Counted from the first letter of the stretch, positions 6,614-14,101 are shown. The stretch: 14,101 nt of DNA from Actinomycetes bacterium (GCA_029779995.1 JAKOZM010000283.1:1-14101); one strand, 5' to 3'. Program-made: numbers and translations. Notes: generated by a model from the letters alone, not told the origin.

Positions 6614-9600
6614 TCAGGGTCCTTCCTTTAACATGTCGTCGACCACGGCCTGCCGTTCATCAGGGGACATCCGGGCCAGGTTGCCCACCCTGAAGTGTCT
6701 GGACTCCTCCATCCAACGTTTGCGTTCGGGGATCCCGCCGGAGACGGCTTCGATGGTGATGCGGTGCAGGACTTGGTTGTGGCTCATCTCGAAGATCTGC
6801 TTGGTGAGAATGTGCCTTAGGCGCTTGTTCTGATTCGGGATCTGTTCGGCAAGGCCGTGGTCGAGGCGGCGGACAACTTCCATCAGGAAGAGTCCCGCCG
6901 TTGAGAAGAGGTCCGCGAAAGTCTTGTCCGGGTTGGTGAAGATGCCGGGGTTCTCTTCCTCCAGGATGTCGACCATCTTCTCGACGACGGGTTTGGGGGT
7001 GAACACCAGCGAGGTCTTCTGCCGAGGGATGTAGGCGAAGATGTCCTCGGTCAGTTCGTCGTCGAAGTAGTCAGCCAGAGCCTCTTTCTTGTCCTGGAAC
7101 TCCTGGAGGGCCTGGTTGAAGACGGACTCGTCGAACAGGCCGGGGATGGTCGTGACCGTGCCGTCGTCTTCGGTGATCTCCTGGCCGTCGCGCAGCACCC
7201 GGAACTCGGCCTCGGTGATGCCGGTGATCTCCTCGAACACATCGTCGGGGGTGTAGTCGTCGAAGTTCGCCAGGCGGGTGTCCCGGTCGCCGTAGGCCAT
7301 GAGGAACATCGGGATCGTGCGGGCGAAACCCCGCAAGTGGGACCGGGCGTCCTCCATCGTCTTGTCGGCGCGCTTCTGCTCCGACTTGGTCTCCTCCCGC
7401 TTGACCACCTCGGGAACGATGGTCTCCATCACGTCCTCCACGATGGCCGCCAGGTCCTTCTTGAACGCCTCCATCTCGCCCGCCTGCCTAGACTTGACCT
7501 CATCACCCTCGGCTTCGGTGGCCGCGGCCTCGAACTCATCCTGAAGATGCTTCTGGGCGATCTGGTGGTCGGTCAGTGCGCGCTCGACCTTGTCGGCCAC
7601 GTGTTGCTCGGTGCGCCTGACGTCTCGCTCGACCTGCTTGTTTGTCAGCTGGTAGGCGTCCTTCAGCTCCTCGCGCTTGGTGCCGGTCTGGCCTGTGACG
7701 AACCGGGCGATCTCCGCTGCGGCCTTGGCCGCCGGAGTGGCAGGGTCAATGGCGGGGATGTCCTCGACTGACCACACCGGCGGGCCGAGCTCGGAGACCT
7801 TGGGGTTGATGACGGTCTCGTCGACCTGCACGTTGCCGTCAGGGTCCGTCGTGGGCGGCGGCTGCGGGATATCGAGGGGCTCGCCCTTCTTGACCTTGCC
7901 CTGCTTGGCCGTCGGCAGCTTGTCCAGGATCTCCTTCACATGCTCGGAGTAGCGGAAGATGCCGGCGACGTTGGCGAACAGCAGGTTCGACAGGAACCCG
8001 CGGCGTACGACTTCGCGGGCCTTGAAGACCCGCGGGAAGGTGAGCACCTTCGAGGCGTCGAGCTCGATCATGCGCCCCTCGGAGTCCTCACCCAGCACCG
8101 GGAAGAAGTTGAGCAGGGTACGGATGTTGTCCTGCCGGACCTGCGTACTCAAGGGCGGGTTCGGGCTCAGGTTGTTGGCGAAGTCGTCAAAGATGGTGAG
8201 CGTGCGCTCGGGGGCGAAATCAAAGATGTAGGCGTTCTGCTTCTGGAGCACCTCGTCGCCACGCATGAAGATATGCGGGTTCTGGGCACGGAAGGCCGCC
8301 TGCATGTACTGGGCCGGGGAGGCCATGTTGGACAGCATGATGACTGCGGTCCACTCGGGGACCGTGACGCCGGTGGTGAGCTGGCCGACGGAGAGCGTGA
8401 TGGTCCTGCCACCCGAGGCTTCCGCGCTGGCGATCGCCTCACGCACCTTGTCCAACGACTTGCCGATAGCGACCGGGTCATCCTCGTCGGTGCGGCCGTC
8501 GCCAGCTGCCAGGACGACGGTGTAGTCCCTGAACACCGGGTGTGCCTTGAGGAGTTTCTCCAGCGCCTTGGCGGAGGCTACGCGGTGAAGCAGCCAGAAG
8601 GAGTGCCGGATTTCGTTGCGTAGATCGGGGGTGGAGAACGGGTACTTGTCGTTGGTCGTGAGGGTGTCGAGGAACTTGATCACTTCGGCCTCGTACTCGA
8701 AGAAGCCGTTGTCCTTGGTGGCGAAGAACTGGTTGAGGTCGAAGGTGAAGTCCACGCTCGCCTCGTCCTCGTCGATGGCCACGCCCTCGGCCAGGCGGTC
8801 GGTGATCATGCGGGAGAGCTGGTAGGTGAGCAGGTTGAGGGTGGGAAGAGCTGCGTAGGGGTTCTCCTGGGTCCCGTCGTTCCAGTCCGCCCGAGCCTGC
8901 TGCTCGTCCTCGTAGGTCCAGTTGAAGATCTCTGAGTCGGTGAACCGGCCGGAAGCCAGCGCCTTGAACGGTGTGCCCGAAAGGTGGAGCGTGTACTTGC
9001 GCTTGATCTGGTCGAAAGCGATGTCGGTCTTCGTGGTGTCGACGCCCTCGTGGGCCTCATCAATGACGAGCAGGTCCCAGTGGAAGTCGGCGATGTGCTT
9101 CAGCTTCTTGTGCGTGCCGCCGAAGTACTGCGACCCCTTGAGGTCCTGCAGCGAGAGGAACTCGACGACGCGGGGATCCTTGTCCATGTGCTCGTTGGAG
9201 TAGGCGATCCACTGGGCACGGGTCATCGGTGAGCGTCGTGCCAGCGACGGTGACTCCGAGACGAACTTGAATGTCGTCTGGTGGCCGATGAAGCGGGTGA
9301 AGTCGTCGAACCAGGAGTTGGCGATGGCCGGGCGGTTGGTGACCACGAGGACGCGGACCGCGTCCAGCTCGCGCATGAGGTGGTAGGTCGTCAGGGTCTT
9401 GCCAAACCGGGGCTTGGCGTTCCACAGCACCTCGTCGGAGCCGTCGGTGAACGCTGCCATGGCCTGGGCAACGGCATCCTGCTGCTCTGGCCGCAGGACG
9501 TAGTCGTCCTCGCCGCCGGCTTGAAGGTCGCTGTAGTCCTGGCCGGCGAAGGCGTTGAAGTAGTCAAGAGACGTCTTCGGCACAGGTGCGAAGTGGTGCC

Positions 9601-9907
9601 ACTCCGTCTGCTGGGGCCGTGCTCCAGGGTCGAACTCGCGCTCAACGCCGTGCTGCTTTAGGTAGGCGTGGAAATCCGTGTCGGTAAACTGGCCACCGGC
9701 CTCGGACGTGAACACAGCTCGCCGAGCCCAGAGCTTCTCCTTCTTCACCGACATCTGGGACGCCTGCTGGGCGATCCGGTCGTCGACGGTCTGAAGACCC
9801 GTGTAGCCGATCTTCTCCCAGCCTTCGTACTTGGGCACGTCTGGGGTCCGCCACGAGTAGACCATCGGGTTGATCTGGCGGAACGTGTCGATCTTGGGGC
9901 TCGTCAC
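6614..9907 (-). CDS. GIY-YIG-like / SF2 helicase restriction protein with C-terminal methyltransferase remnant
   Basis: 1097 aa from GTG 9907, which overlaps the upstream stop (GTGA) and has AGGAGGGGAGGA just before it; a GTG at 9946 would overlap 43 bp and lacks this. Order of parts: a GIY-YIG/T5orf172-like N-terminus with MVYSWRTP (15-22), KIGYTG (32-37), DRIAQQ (43-48) and EWHHF (102-106). Then a superfamily 2 helicase with Walker A PRFGKT (about 166-171), VIDEAHE (281-287), SGTPF (310-314), LTTGVTVPEW (510-519) and QYMQAAFRAQ (533-542). Then a Lys/Glu-rich helical segment (about 727-857). The end has methyltransferase motif X (LVFTPKPVVEKMVD, 967-980) and a degenerate motif I, ADLFSTAGLFLMEV (998-1011). 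It probably cuts and translocates unmodified DNA, as in type I/ISP enzymes. The next gene supplies NPPY. Confidence 0.88.
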   Translation of the reverse strand: MTSPKIDTFRQINPMVYSWRTPDVPKYEGWEKIGYTGLQTVDDRIAQQASQMSVKKEKLWARRAVFTSEAGGQFTDTDFHAYLKQHGVEREFDPGARPQQTEWHHFAPVPKTSLDYFNAFAGQDYSDLQAGGEDDYVLRPEQQDAVAQAMAAFTDGSDEVLWNAKPRFGKTLTTYHLMRELDAVRVLVVTNRPAIANSWFDDFTRFIGHQTTFKFVSESPSLARRSPMTRAQWIAYSNEHMDKDPRVVEFLSLQDLKGSQYFGGTHKKLKHIADFHWDLLVIDEAHEGVDTTKTDIAFDQIKRKYTLHLSGTPFKALASGRFTDSEIFNWTYEDEQQARADWNDGTQENPYAALPTLNLLTYQLSRMITDRLAEGVAIDEDEASVDFTFDLNQFFATKDNGFFEYEAEVIKFLDTLTTNDKYPFSTPDLRNEIRHSFWLLHRVASAKALEKLLKAHPVFRDYTVVLAAGDGRTDEDDPVAIGKSLDKVREAIASAEASGGRTITLSVGQLTTGVTVPEWTAVIMLSNMASPAQYMQAAFRAQNPHIFMRGDEVLQKQNAYIFDFAPERTLTIFDDFANNLSPNPPLSTQVRQDNIRTLLNFFPVLGEDSEGRMIELDASKVLTFPRVFKAREVVRRGFLSNLLFANVAGIFRYSEHVKEILDKLPTAKQGKVKKGEPLDIPQPPPTTDPDGNVQVDETVINPKVSELGPPVWSVEDIPAIDPATPAAKAAAEIARFVTGQTGTKREELKDAYQLTNKQVERDVRRTEQHVADKVERALTDHQIAQKHLQDEFEAAATEAEGDEVKSRQAGEMEAFKKDLAAIVEDVMETIVPEVVKREETKSEQKRADKTMEDARSHLRGFARTIPMFLMAYGDRDTRLANFDDYTPDDVFEEITGITEAEFRVLRDGQEITEDDGTVTTIPGLFDESVFNQALQEFQDKKEALADYFDDELTEDIFAYIPRQKTSLVFTPKPVVEKMVDILEEENPGIFTNPDKTFADLFSTAGLFLMEVVRRLDHGLAEQIPNQNKRLRHILTKQIFEMSHNQVLHRITIEAVSGGIPERKRWMEESRHFRVGNLARMSPDERQAVVDDMLKEGP

Positions 9908-10554
9908 GGGGTCCTCCCCTCCTGGTGGACGCGGTCGATGGGACACGGTGCGTAGACGTCGTAGTCCGCGAAGTCGAGCATGGCGTCCTCACGCAACGAG
10001 GCGAACGAGAAGGGTTCGCGCACCACGATGCCCGGCTCCTCGGGGGACCTGTGCCACCACGAGAACTGGATCTCCTGGCCGCGCCAGTCCAGACCGGTGA
10101 GGGTGTTCCCGCGGATGATGTTGGTGTCGATGAGGAACGCGGCCGCGCGGTGCAGGTTGGTGCGGGTGCTGCACGGAGTGCTATGCCTGTGGTGGAAGGT
10201 GAGGAACTCATCCAGCATGGCGACCTTGGCATCGGCATGGTTGTCCTCGAGGAGCTCGATCCCGTAGATCGAGGCGAGGGCGAACAGGGACTCCTGGGGC
10301 CAGAGCGCCGACTCCACACGCTGCTCCATTGCGCGCAGCTTGCGCTGCAGGATCGCCACGAGGAAGTTCCCGTCGCCGGCAGCCGGCTCCAGGAAGGTCT
10401 TGTCGACGAAGCCCGGGCCGGTCTCCAGCTCCTCGCGCACCAGGTCGAGCATCTTGTCGACCATGTGGCGGGGGGTGAAGACCTCCCCGTAGGACTTCAC
10501 GCGGATCCGGGACTTCACGAGCTGTTCCTCGACAATCGACTCAGCCAGCGTCAC
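9904..10554 (-). CDS. N6-adenine DNA methyltransferase SAM-binding subunit (motifs X, I-III only)
   Basis: 216 aa from GTG 10554, with GGGAG 5-6 nt upstream. Motif X is YGEVFTP (22-28), motif I FLEPAAGDGNFL (54-65), motif II YGIELLED (97-104), and a motif III-like IIRGNTLTGLDW (146-157). These form the SAM-binding half of an Eco57I/HsdM-like gamma methyltransferase. No NPPY motif or target-recognition region is present, and the protein ends about 60 residues after motif III, so it is less than half the usual length. The stop overlaps the helicase start (GTGA), so the two are made together. The likely partner is the NPPY-bearing protein two genes downstream. An alternative is a regulatory or structural SAM-binding subunit without methyl transfer activity of its own. 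Confidence 0.85.
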   Translation of the reverse strand: MTLAESIVEEQLVKSRIRVKSYGEVFTPRHMVDKMLDLVREELETGPGFVDKTFLEPAAGDGNFLVAILQRKLRAMEQRVESALWPQESLFALASIYGIELLEDNHADAKVAMLDEFLTFHHRHSTPCSTRTNLHRAAAFLIDTNIIRGNTLTGLDWRGQEIQFSWWHRSPEEPGIVVREPFSFASLREDAMLDFADYDVYAPCPIDRVHQEGRTP

Positions 10555-10640
10555 GGATTCTCCCGACGGGACACGTTGTGGGCGAAGGAGTCCGTCCCAG
10601 CGGGGTCCTCGGTCGACTGGTCATCTCGTGACGACGACAT
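10551..10640 (-). CDS. Possible 29-aa leader peptide upstream of the methyltransferase gene
   Basis: ATG 10640 has GGAG 7 nt upstream and reads 29 codons to a TGA that overlaps the GTG of the methyltransferase (GTGA), the same overlap used between the methyltransferase and helicase. The peptide is hydrophilic, starts MSSSRDDQSTEDPAGT and ends in RRENP; no domain or signal is seen. It may couple translation of the operon or be a small protein. Chance cannot be excluded at this length. Confidence 0.4.
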   Translation of the reverse strand: MSSSRDDQSTEDPAGTDSFAHNVSRRENP

Positions 10641-10755
10641 GGCTGCACTCCATCTTCTGTGGGCCGAGTCCTTCGGCCAGACGCTAGCGGTTGGAACTGA
10701 CAGGCTCGTTGCCGCCGTGGTGTGGCGGAGGAAAGACCGGCGTCGCGGGGCTCGG
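10555..10755 (-). promoter_or_regulatory. Gap between transposition genes and defence cargo, likely promoter region
   Basis: This 201-bp stretch separates the TnpC-like gene from the R-M operon. On the - strand it holds TAGCGT (10686-10681), which fits an actinobacterial TANNNT -10 box but has no good -35 at 17-18 bp. Next comes the hairpin GGCCGA-AGGAC-TCGGCC (10678-10662), and then the leader ORF. A cargo promoter here is expected from the layout; the motif evidence is weak. Confidence 0.3.
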
Positions 10756-11370
10756 TCATCGCCGTGACGCCATTGTCGTCACCGATGCGGCGGTGTCGGG
10801 AAGCAGGTTCGCGACGTCTTCTGCGTGGGCTTGCCGTGAGGCGGCCAGGTCTGCCTCGAGGATGGTGTTGATCCGTCGCAGTTCGGTGACCTGGGCAGTC
10901 AGTGAGGCGTTCTGGGCGGTCAGTCGCTCGTTGGTGATCCGAAGCTCGGAGTGGGCCTCAGGGTCGATGGATGCGTCAGCGTTGAGCTGGGTGCCGAGCC
11001 AGCGTTGCCTCTGGTGCTCCAACGTCGCGATCTGTTCCTTCAGGTCGGTGATGGCCGCGGCTTGGCGTTCAACCTTCGCGGTGAGGATGCGGCGGTCGGC
11101 TCGCAGCCCGCGGGACATGTGAGCTCCGGTGTCTTCGTCGTGCTGCCCCTTGCTGCCCGTGGGGGTTGCGCTGGCGACGGCCTGTCGGAGCGCCTCGTGG
11201 GTGTAGAGGAACTGTCGAGACACTCCAGCCGCGCGGGCGACGGTCGAGATGTTCACCTCGTGCCCGGCAGCGCAGAGACGGTCGAGCGCTGCCAGGACGG
11301 CTTGCTGCTTCGCCGTTGAGGCGTCGGCGCGGTTGCGTCGGAGGGCGTCGACGGCTGTGTCAGGTGTCAT
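10756..11370 (-). CDS. TnpC-like transposition accessory protein (DUF6262 family)
   Basis: 204 aa from ATG 11370, with GGAGG 6 nt upstream; it overlaps the end of the preceding recombinase gene by 11 bp. The N-terminus (about 15-65) holds a helix-turn-helix, VNISTVARAAGVSRQFLYTH (39-58), typical of DUF6262/TnpC proteins. A long heptad-like coiled coil follows (about 95-185), with one break near 130. In Tn554, TnpC is the third transposition protein, and is thought to affect the orientation or efficiency of transposition. Its place as third gene after two tyrosine recombinases supports the call. It probably binds element DNA and bridges complexes through the coiled coil. Confidence 0.82.
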   Translation of the reverse strand: MTPDTAVDALRRNRADASTAKQQAVLAALDRLCAAGHEVNISTVARAAGVSRQFLYTHEALRQAVASATPTGSKGQHDEDTGAHMSRGLRADRRILTAKVERQAAAITDLKEQIATLEHQRQRWLGTQLNADASIDPEAHSELRITNERLTAQNASLTAQVTELRRINTILEADLAASRQAHAEDVANLLPDTAASVTTMASRR

Positions 11371-13888
11371 CGTTGGCCTCCAGGAGTTGGCGCAGATCGA
11401 TCTTTCGGGCGGCCGTGGCGCGGCGTCGAATGTCAGCCATCCGTTCCACGGCTTCGCGGATGTCTAGACGTTCGTCATCGGGCAGCCCGTCGATGTAGGC
11501 GTCGATACCGTCGATGATCGTGCTGGTGTCCTTGATCCGGGCCTCGTAGTGGTCCAGGAGGTGCTGCTGGGCGTTGATCACCCTCGCCCGCTCAAGTTTC
11601 ACGCGCAGCGCATGACGCTTGGCCTCCATACCATCGCGTTCGAGGGGGTCGACGAGGAAGAACGGGCATGACTCGCAGGCGTGGTCGACCATGCAGCCGT
11701 GACCGCCGGCGGCGACGTTCTGAGGCTCAGTGCAATGCCCGAGGGACACGGCGACCTTCGTGAAGCCGTCCCGCTCTCGATCCACGCTGATGGCCGCACC
11801 CTGGAGGTTCAGTCGTCGGGGAGCTACCGCATCCAGGGCCTTCTTCCGCCGCTTCGCCGTGACCTGGTAGTAAGCCATGGTGGTGTTGAAGCTGCCGTGG
11901 CCCATGTACTCCTGGAGTACGTCGGGAGGCGTGGTCGACCGGCCGTCCGCGTCGACGGCGTCTGCAAAGCGCTGCGCGAAGGCGTGCCGGAACGAGTAGG
12001 CATCCAGCGCCCTGAGGTCGAAGTGCATGAGGTTTCCCTCCGGCCCCTCGGCAACTCCCTCGTAGGGAGCCTGCTCCAGCACCACGTTGACCAGGTCTTG
12101 GACCCGCGTCTGGAGGTAGGTGGAGTTCCAAGGCTTATCGACGCCTGGCCTCTGTACTGCGGGGAAGAGCCATCGGGACTCGATGCCGTGTTCACGTTTG
12201 ATCTGTTGCCATTGCCTGACGACGTCGTGGGTCTCCTGATGGATGGGCAGCCGCTTGCCCATCTTGTACGGCGGCTTGCATTGCTCCCACTCCAGGTACG
12301 GCGCGCCCTGGTCGTCGTAGGAGATGCAGTCCTCCTTGAGCCTGATGGTCTCGGTGGTGCGACGCCCGCACCGTTCCTGCAGGAACAGCATCGCGCGTGC
12401 CTCAGCGGTCAGGTAGGGCGTACGACGCTGAAGCAGGTTCAGGTTGTCCATCAGGTGGTCGATGACCGGTTGCGGCACGAACCGGAAGGCGTCGTCACCG
12501 TCCCGCGTGCGTGACTTGGTTCCCCGTGGCCGGTGGCGGGCCAGGTCGAGGGCGAACGTGGCGGGGATGTCGGCCCAGTGCGCCTGCAGCTTTTCGTCGC
12601 GGCGGCAGTCTGCCAGGAACTTGTTGAGTAGGCCGATCTGGCGTCGCTGGGTGTGGTCCAGGTGCCAGCGCTTCCGGATCCCGTTGACGATGGCATCCAT
12701 GTCAGGCCTACCCAGTGCGGTGCGGGGTGTGCCTCGCACCGTCAGGATCTCGTCGATCAGGACCACCATGTGGAGCAGGTACGAGACGTTGTGTCTGCTA
12801 CGCGGCGCAGCGCGGACCCAACTTTCGTAGGAGTCCGCGATCCATGACTGCCGGATCGGTCTGAGGTCCACCTTCGCGTGTGGCCCGACGGGTGTCGCCG
12901 CGGCGGTGAGCTCGAGGTCGCGCAGGTAGATGATCTGAGGATCACGATCATCGATGCCGGACCAGCTGCGATGGGCATCGTCGATGTGCCGCTGCCACTC
13001 GTTGAGCAGCCCCAAGAGATAGGGGTTGTTCGACGTTCGGCCGAGGAGCGTTGCGCCGACGACGGAGGTGCGGCCGCTGCGAAGAAGGGCCCGGTAGGTG
13101 CCCCGCAGTTCGGCGGTTGCCAGCACCCCGCCGCCGAGGTCTCGCTGCTGGACGGCGTAGAGGAGTTCCCACCGCAGCGGTTCGGGCAGCGCGCCGAACG
13201 GCACAGCGGCTGCGCTTGAGTAGGAGGTGAGCTTCTCGGAGTCCATCGGCGGCTCGCGGGTGGTGCGCAACCAGGTATCGGCATCTACTGGCAGTCCGGT
13301 GGTCCCGCCGGATCGTTCCCACTTGAGGTACTCGCTTTGGTGGCCGTAGCACAGGCCGTTCCGGCCGGTACCGTCTGCTCGGCAGGCACCGGCGCGACAG
13401 CGCGGCCTGGCCGACAGCGCCCTCGGCCGATCGTCGGCGATCCACGCCGCCACGTCGCCGTCGTCGTGGGTCTTCCTCCACCTACCGAACCGGGCGTTGT
13501 GAGAGTGGCACAATCCGTTGCCTCCATGTCCCCGTTCGCAGCCGGGGACGAGACAACCCACGTTGGGCTCGAAGCGTGCGGGGGGCTCGGCCTGTGGAGC
13601 CCATTCGCTCAGCGAGAGAACAGTCCCGGAGCGCTTGTGGTCGCTCCGGCAGCTGTGGCACACGGCTGCTCGCGGCAAGAGCGTGGGGCATCCCGATCGC
13701 TGGCAGTAACCGGCCGAGGTCCTTGGGTTTCCTGGGTCGGGTGTGAACACGAGCTTCTTGGCGTCGAACTCGTCCTTGCGCCAGTCCCGGACAATGCGAC
13801 TCTCCAAATGCTCGGTCCAGGTCGGGGCCACGCTCGGCTGCGGGTCGGTCAGCGCGGAGGACAGCGCTCGACGAACTGCGGTAGTCAT
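11360..13888 (-). CDS. Large tyrosine recombinase with cysteine clusters, TnpB-like
   Basis: 842 aa from ATG 13888, which overlaps the previous stop (ATGA). The N-terminus has three Cys/His clusters that could bind zinc: C62/C67/C77/C80, C112/C117/C127/H130 and C164/C169/C180/H183. A core-binding helical region (about 225-450) leads into a tyrosine recombinase catalytic domain: Arg509/510 in ERCGRRTTE, Arg634-His635 in YSFRHAF, His664 in YMGHGS, and the nucleophile at Tyr673 or Tyr674 in TTMAYYQV. The first His of HxxR is Tyr here. A fourth cluster, C719/C732/C738/C741 (with CMVDHACESCPFF), is typical of TnpB-type recombinases, and a helical tail follows. It acts with the TnpA-like protein and the TnpC-like protein in site-specific transposition of the element. 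Confidence 0.88.
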   Translation of the reverse strand: MTTAVRRALSSALTDPQPSVAPTWTEHLESRIVRDWRKDEFDAKKLVFTPDPGNPRTSAGYCQRSGCPTLLPRAAVCHSCRSDHKRSGTVLSLSEWAPQAEPPARFEPNVGCLVPGCERGHGGNGLCHSHNARFGRWRKTHDDGDVAAWIADDRPRALSARPRCRAGACRADGTGRNGLCYGHQSEYLKWERSGGTTGLPVDADTWLRTTREPPMDSEKLTSYSSAAAVPFGALPEPLRWELLYAVQQRDLGGGVLATAELRGTYRALLRSGRTSVVGATLLGRTSNNPYLLGLLNEWQRHIDDAHRSWSGIDDRDPQIIYLRDLELTAAATPVGPHAKVDLRPIRQSWIADSYESWVRAAPRSRHNVSYLLHMVVLIDEILTVRGTPRTALGRPDMDAIVNGIRKRWHLDHTQRRQIGLLNKFLADCRRDEKLQAHWADIPATFALDLARHRPRGTKSRTRDGDDAFRFVPQPVIDHLMDNLNLLQRRTPYLTAEARAMLFLQERCGRRTTETIRLKEDCISYDDQGAPYLEWEQCKPPYKMGKRLPIHQETHDVVRQWQQIKREHGIESRWLFPAVQRPGVDKPWNSTYLQTRVQDLVNVVLEQAPYEGVAEGPEGNLMHFDLRALDAYSFRHAFAQRFADAVDADGRSTTPPDVLQEYMGHGSFNTTMAYYQVTAKRRKKALDAVAPRRLNLQGAAISVDRERDGFTKVAVSLGHCTEPQNVAAGGHGCMVDHACESCPFFLVDPLERDGMEAKRHALRVKLERARVINAQQHLLDHYEARIKDTSTIIDGIDAYIDGLPDDERLDIREAVERMADIRRRATAARKIDLRQLLEANDDT

Positions 13889-14101
13889 CGCGATGGCCCC
13901 AGCACGACCGAGCGGGGTGCAAGCGCTGCGAGGGCTTCCTTCTTCGCCCGCTCCAGATCGTGGGTGTAGACGCGCGTCGAGTGGATGCTGCGGTGCCCAA
14001 GGACGGCCTGGACCACATCCATCGCCTGGGGTTCGCAGCCGATGCCGCGGACCAGTCGAGTGGCCAACGTGTGGCGAATCATGTGTGGTCCGGTCAGCTC
14101 G
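13885..14101 (-). CDS. Tyrosine recombinase, C-terminal end (partial), TnpA-like
   Basis: This gene enters from the right edge; the start is outside the window. The visible 71 residues hold the end of the catalytic domain: HMIRHTLATRL (His-X-X-Arg-His), VLGHRSIHSTRVYTH (second His and nucleophile Tyr), then a charged tail. An internal ATG at 14082 is not the start, because the frame and the HxxR motif continue upstream of it. It is the first gene of the recombinase trio, and its stop overlaps the next start as ATGA. Confidence 0.88.
   Translation of the reverse strand, partial: ELTGPHMIRHTLATRLVRGIGCEPQAMDVVQAVLGHRSIHSTRVYTHDLERAKKEALAALAPRSVVLGPSR

Larger units (their letters stand above)
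3446..14101 (-). mobile_element. Tn554-like element carrying the defence cargo (right side continues past the window)
   Basis: The gene order on the - strand is two tyrosine recombinases, a TnpC/DUF6262 protein, then four cargo genes in the same direction. This is the Tn554 plan, in which cargo lies downstream of tnpABC. The left limit is placed at the truncated recombinase, between about 3437 and 3538; the exact end cannot be fixed because such elements lack terminal inverted repeats. The right end, beyond the TnpA-like start, is outside the window. Confidence 0.5.

Noticed and set aside
6605..6630. Programmed frameshift joining the helicase to the NPPY protein
   Set aside because: The two frames differ and would need a shift, but no slippery heptamer is visible, and a ribosome binding site plus ATG right at the junction suffice for separate translation.
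7337..8623. Two + strand ORFs opposite the helicase gene
   Set aside because: They are antisense shadows of a protein with clear helicase motifs; the translations are Leu/Val/Gly-rich without recognisable features.
9908..9946. Longer start for the helicase at GTG 9946
   Set aside because: It adds 13 Arg/Pro-rich residues. GTG 9907 has AGGAGGGGAGGA directly upstream and the GTGA overlap seen elsewhere in the operon.
10541..10759. 72-codon - strand ORF whose ATG overlaps the TnpC-like stop (ATGA)
   Set aside because: The product is Arg/Pro-rich without any protein-like pattern, and it runs through the better-supported 29-codon ORF in another frame. The overlap alone is not enough.
1..14101. 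tRNA, rRNA or CRISPR array
   Set aside because: No clover-leaf sequence, rRNA-like stretch or regularly spaced direct repeats were seen on either strand by eye.

Overview
The window is GC-rich DNA, almost fully coding, with GTG starts, 4-bp start/stop overlaps and a DUF4192 protein. This fits a high-GC actinobacterium; the genus cannot be told from the sequence. It reads as a mobile or accessory region: recombinase genes at both sides, and between them a restriction-modification (R-M) and OLD-nuclease defence module.

Left part (1-1349, + strand): the end of an unidentified frame, a DUF4192 protein whose N-terminus has no usable start codon, and a 61-codon ORF coupled to it. Left recombinase module (about 1400-3445, + strand): a complete tyrosine recombinase overlaps a second recombinase that is cut off after its N-terminal third. 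A cluster of TCAGG repeats and palindromes surrounds the first recombinase's start.

Junction (3446-3538): three inverted repeats where the left module (+ strand) meets the defence operon (- strand).

Defence module (- strand, read right to left from 10640 to 3539): a possible 29-aa leader peptide; a 216-aa methyltransferase half with SAM-binding motif I; a 1097-aa protein with a GIY-YIG-like domain, a superfamily 2 helicase, a long charged segment and a motif X/I-like methyltransferase remnant; a 348-aa half with motif IV (NPPY) plus the presumed target-recognition domain; and an OLD-family ATPase/TOPRIM protein. The first three genes are tightly coupled. Together they resemble a type ISP/IIG-like enzyme distributed over three polypeptides. 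The OLD gene follows after 112 bp with its own strong ribosome binding site.

Right recombinase module (- strand, 14101 to 10756): the end of a tyrosine recombinase, a large second recombinase with cysteine clusters, and a DUF6262/TnpC-like helix-turn-helix coiled-coil protein, all overlapping. The order is that of Tn554-type tnpA-tnpB-tnpC, with cargo downstream as in Tn554. My reading is that a Tn554-like element carrying the defence genes sits against, and perhaps inside, the truncated left recombinase gene. This predicts that the missing part of that gene lies beyond the right edge of the window. That is inference; the domain calls rest on visible motifs.
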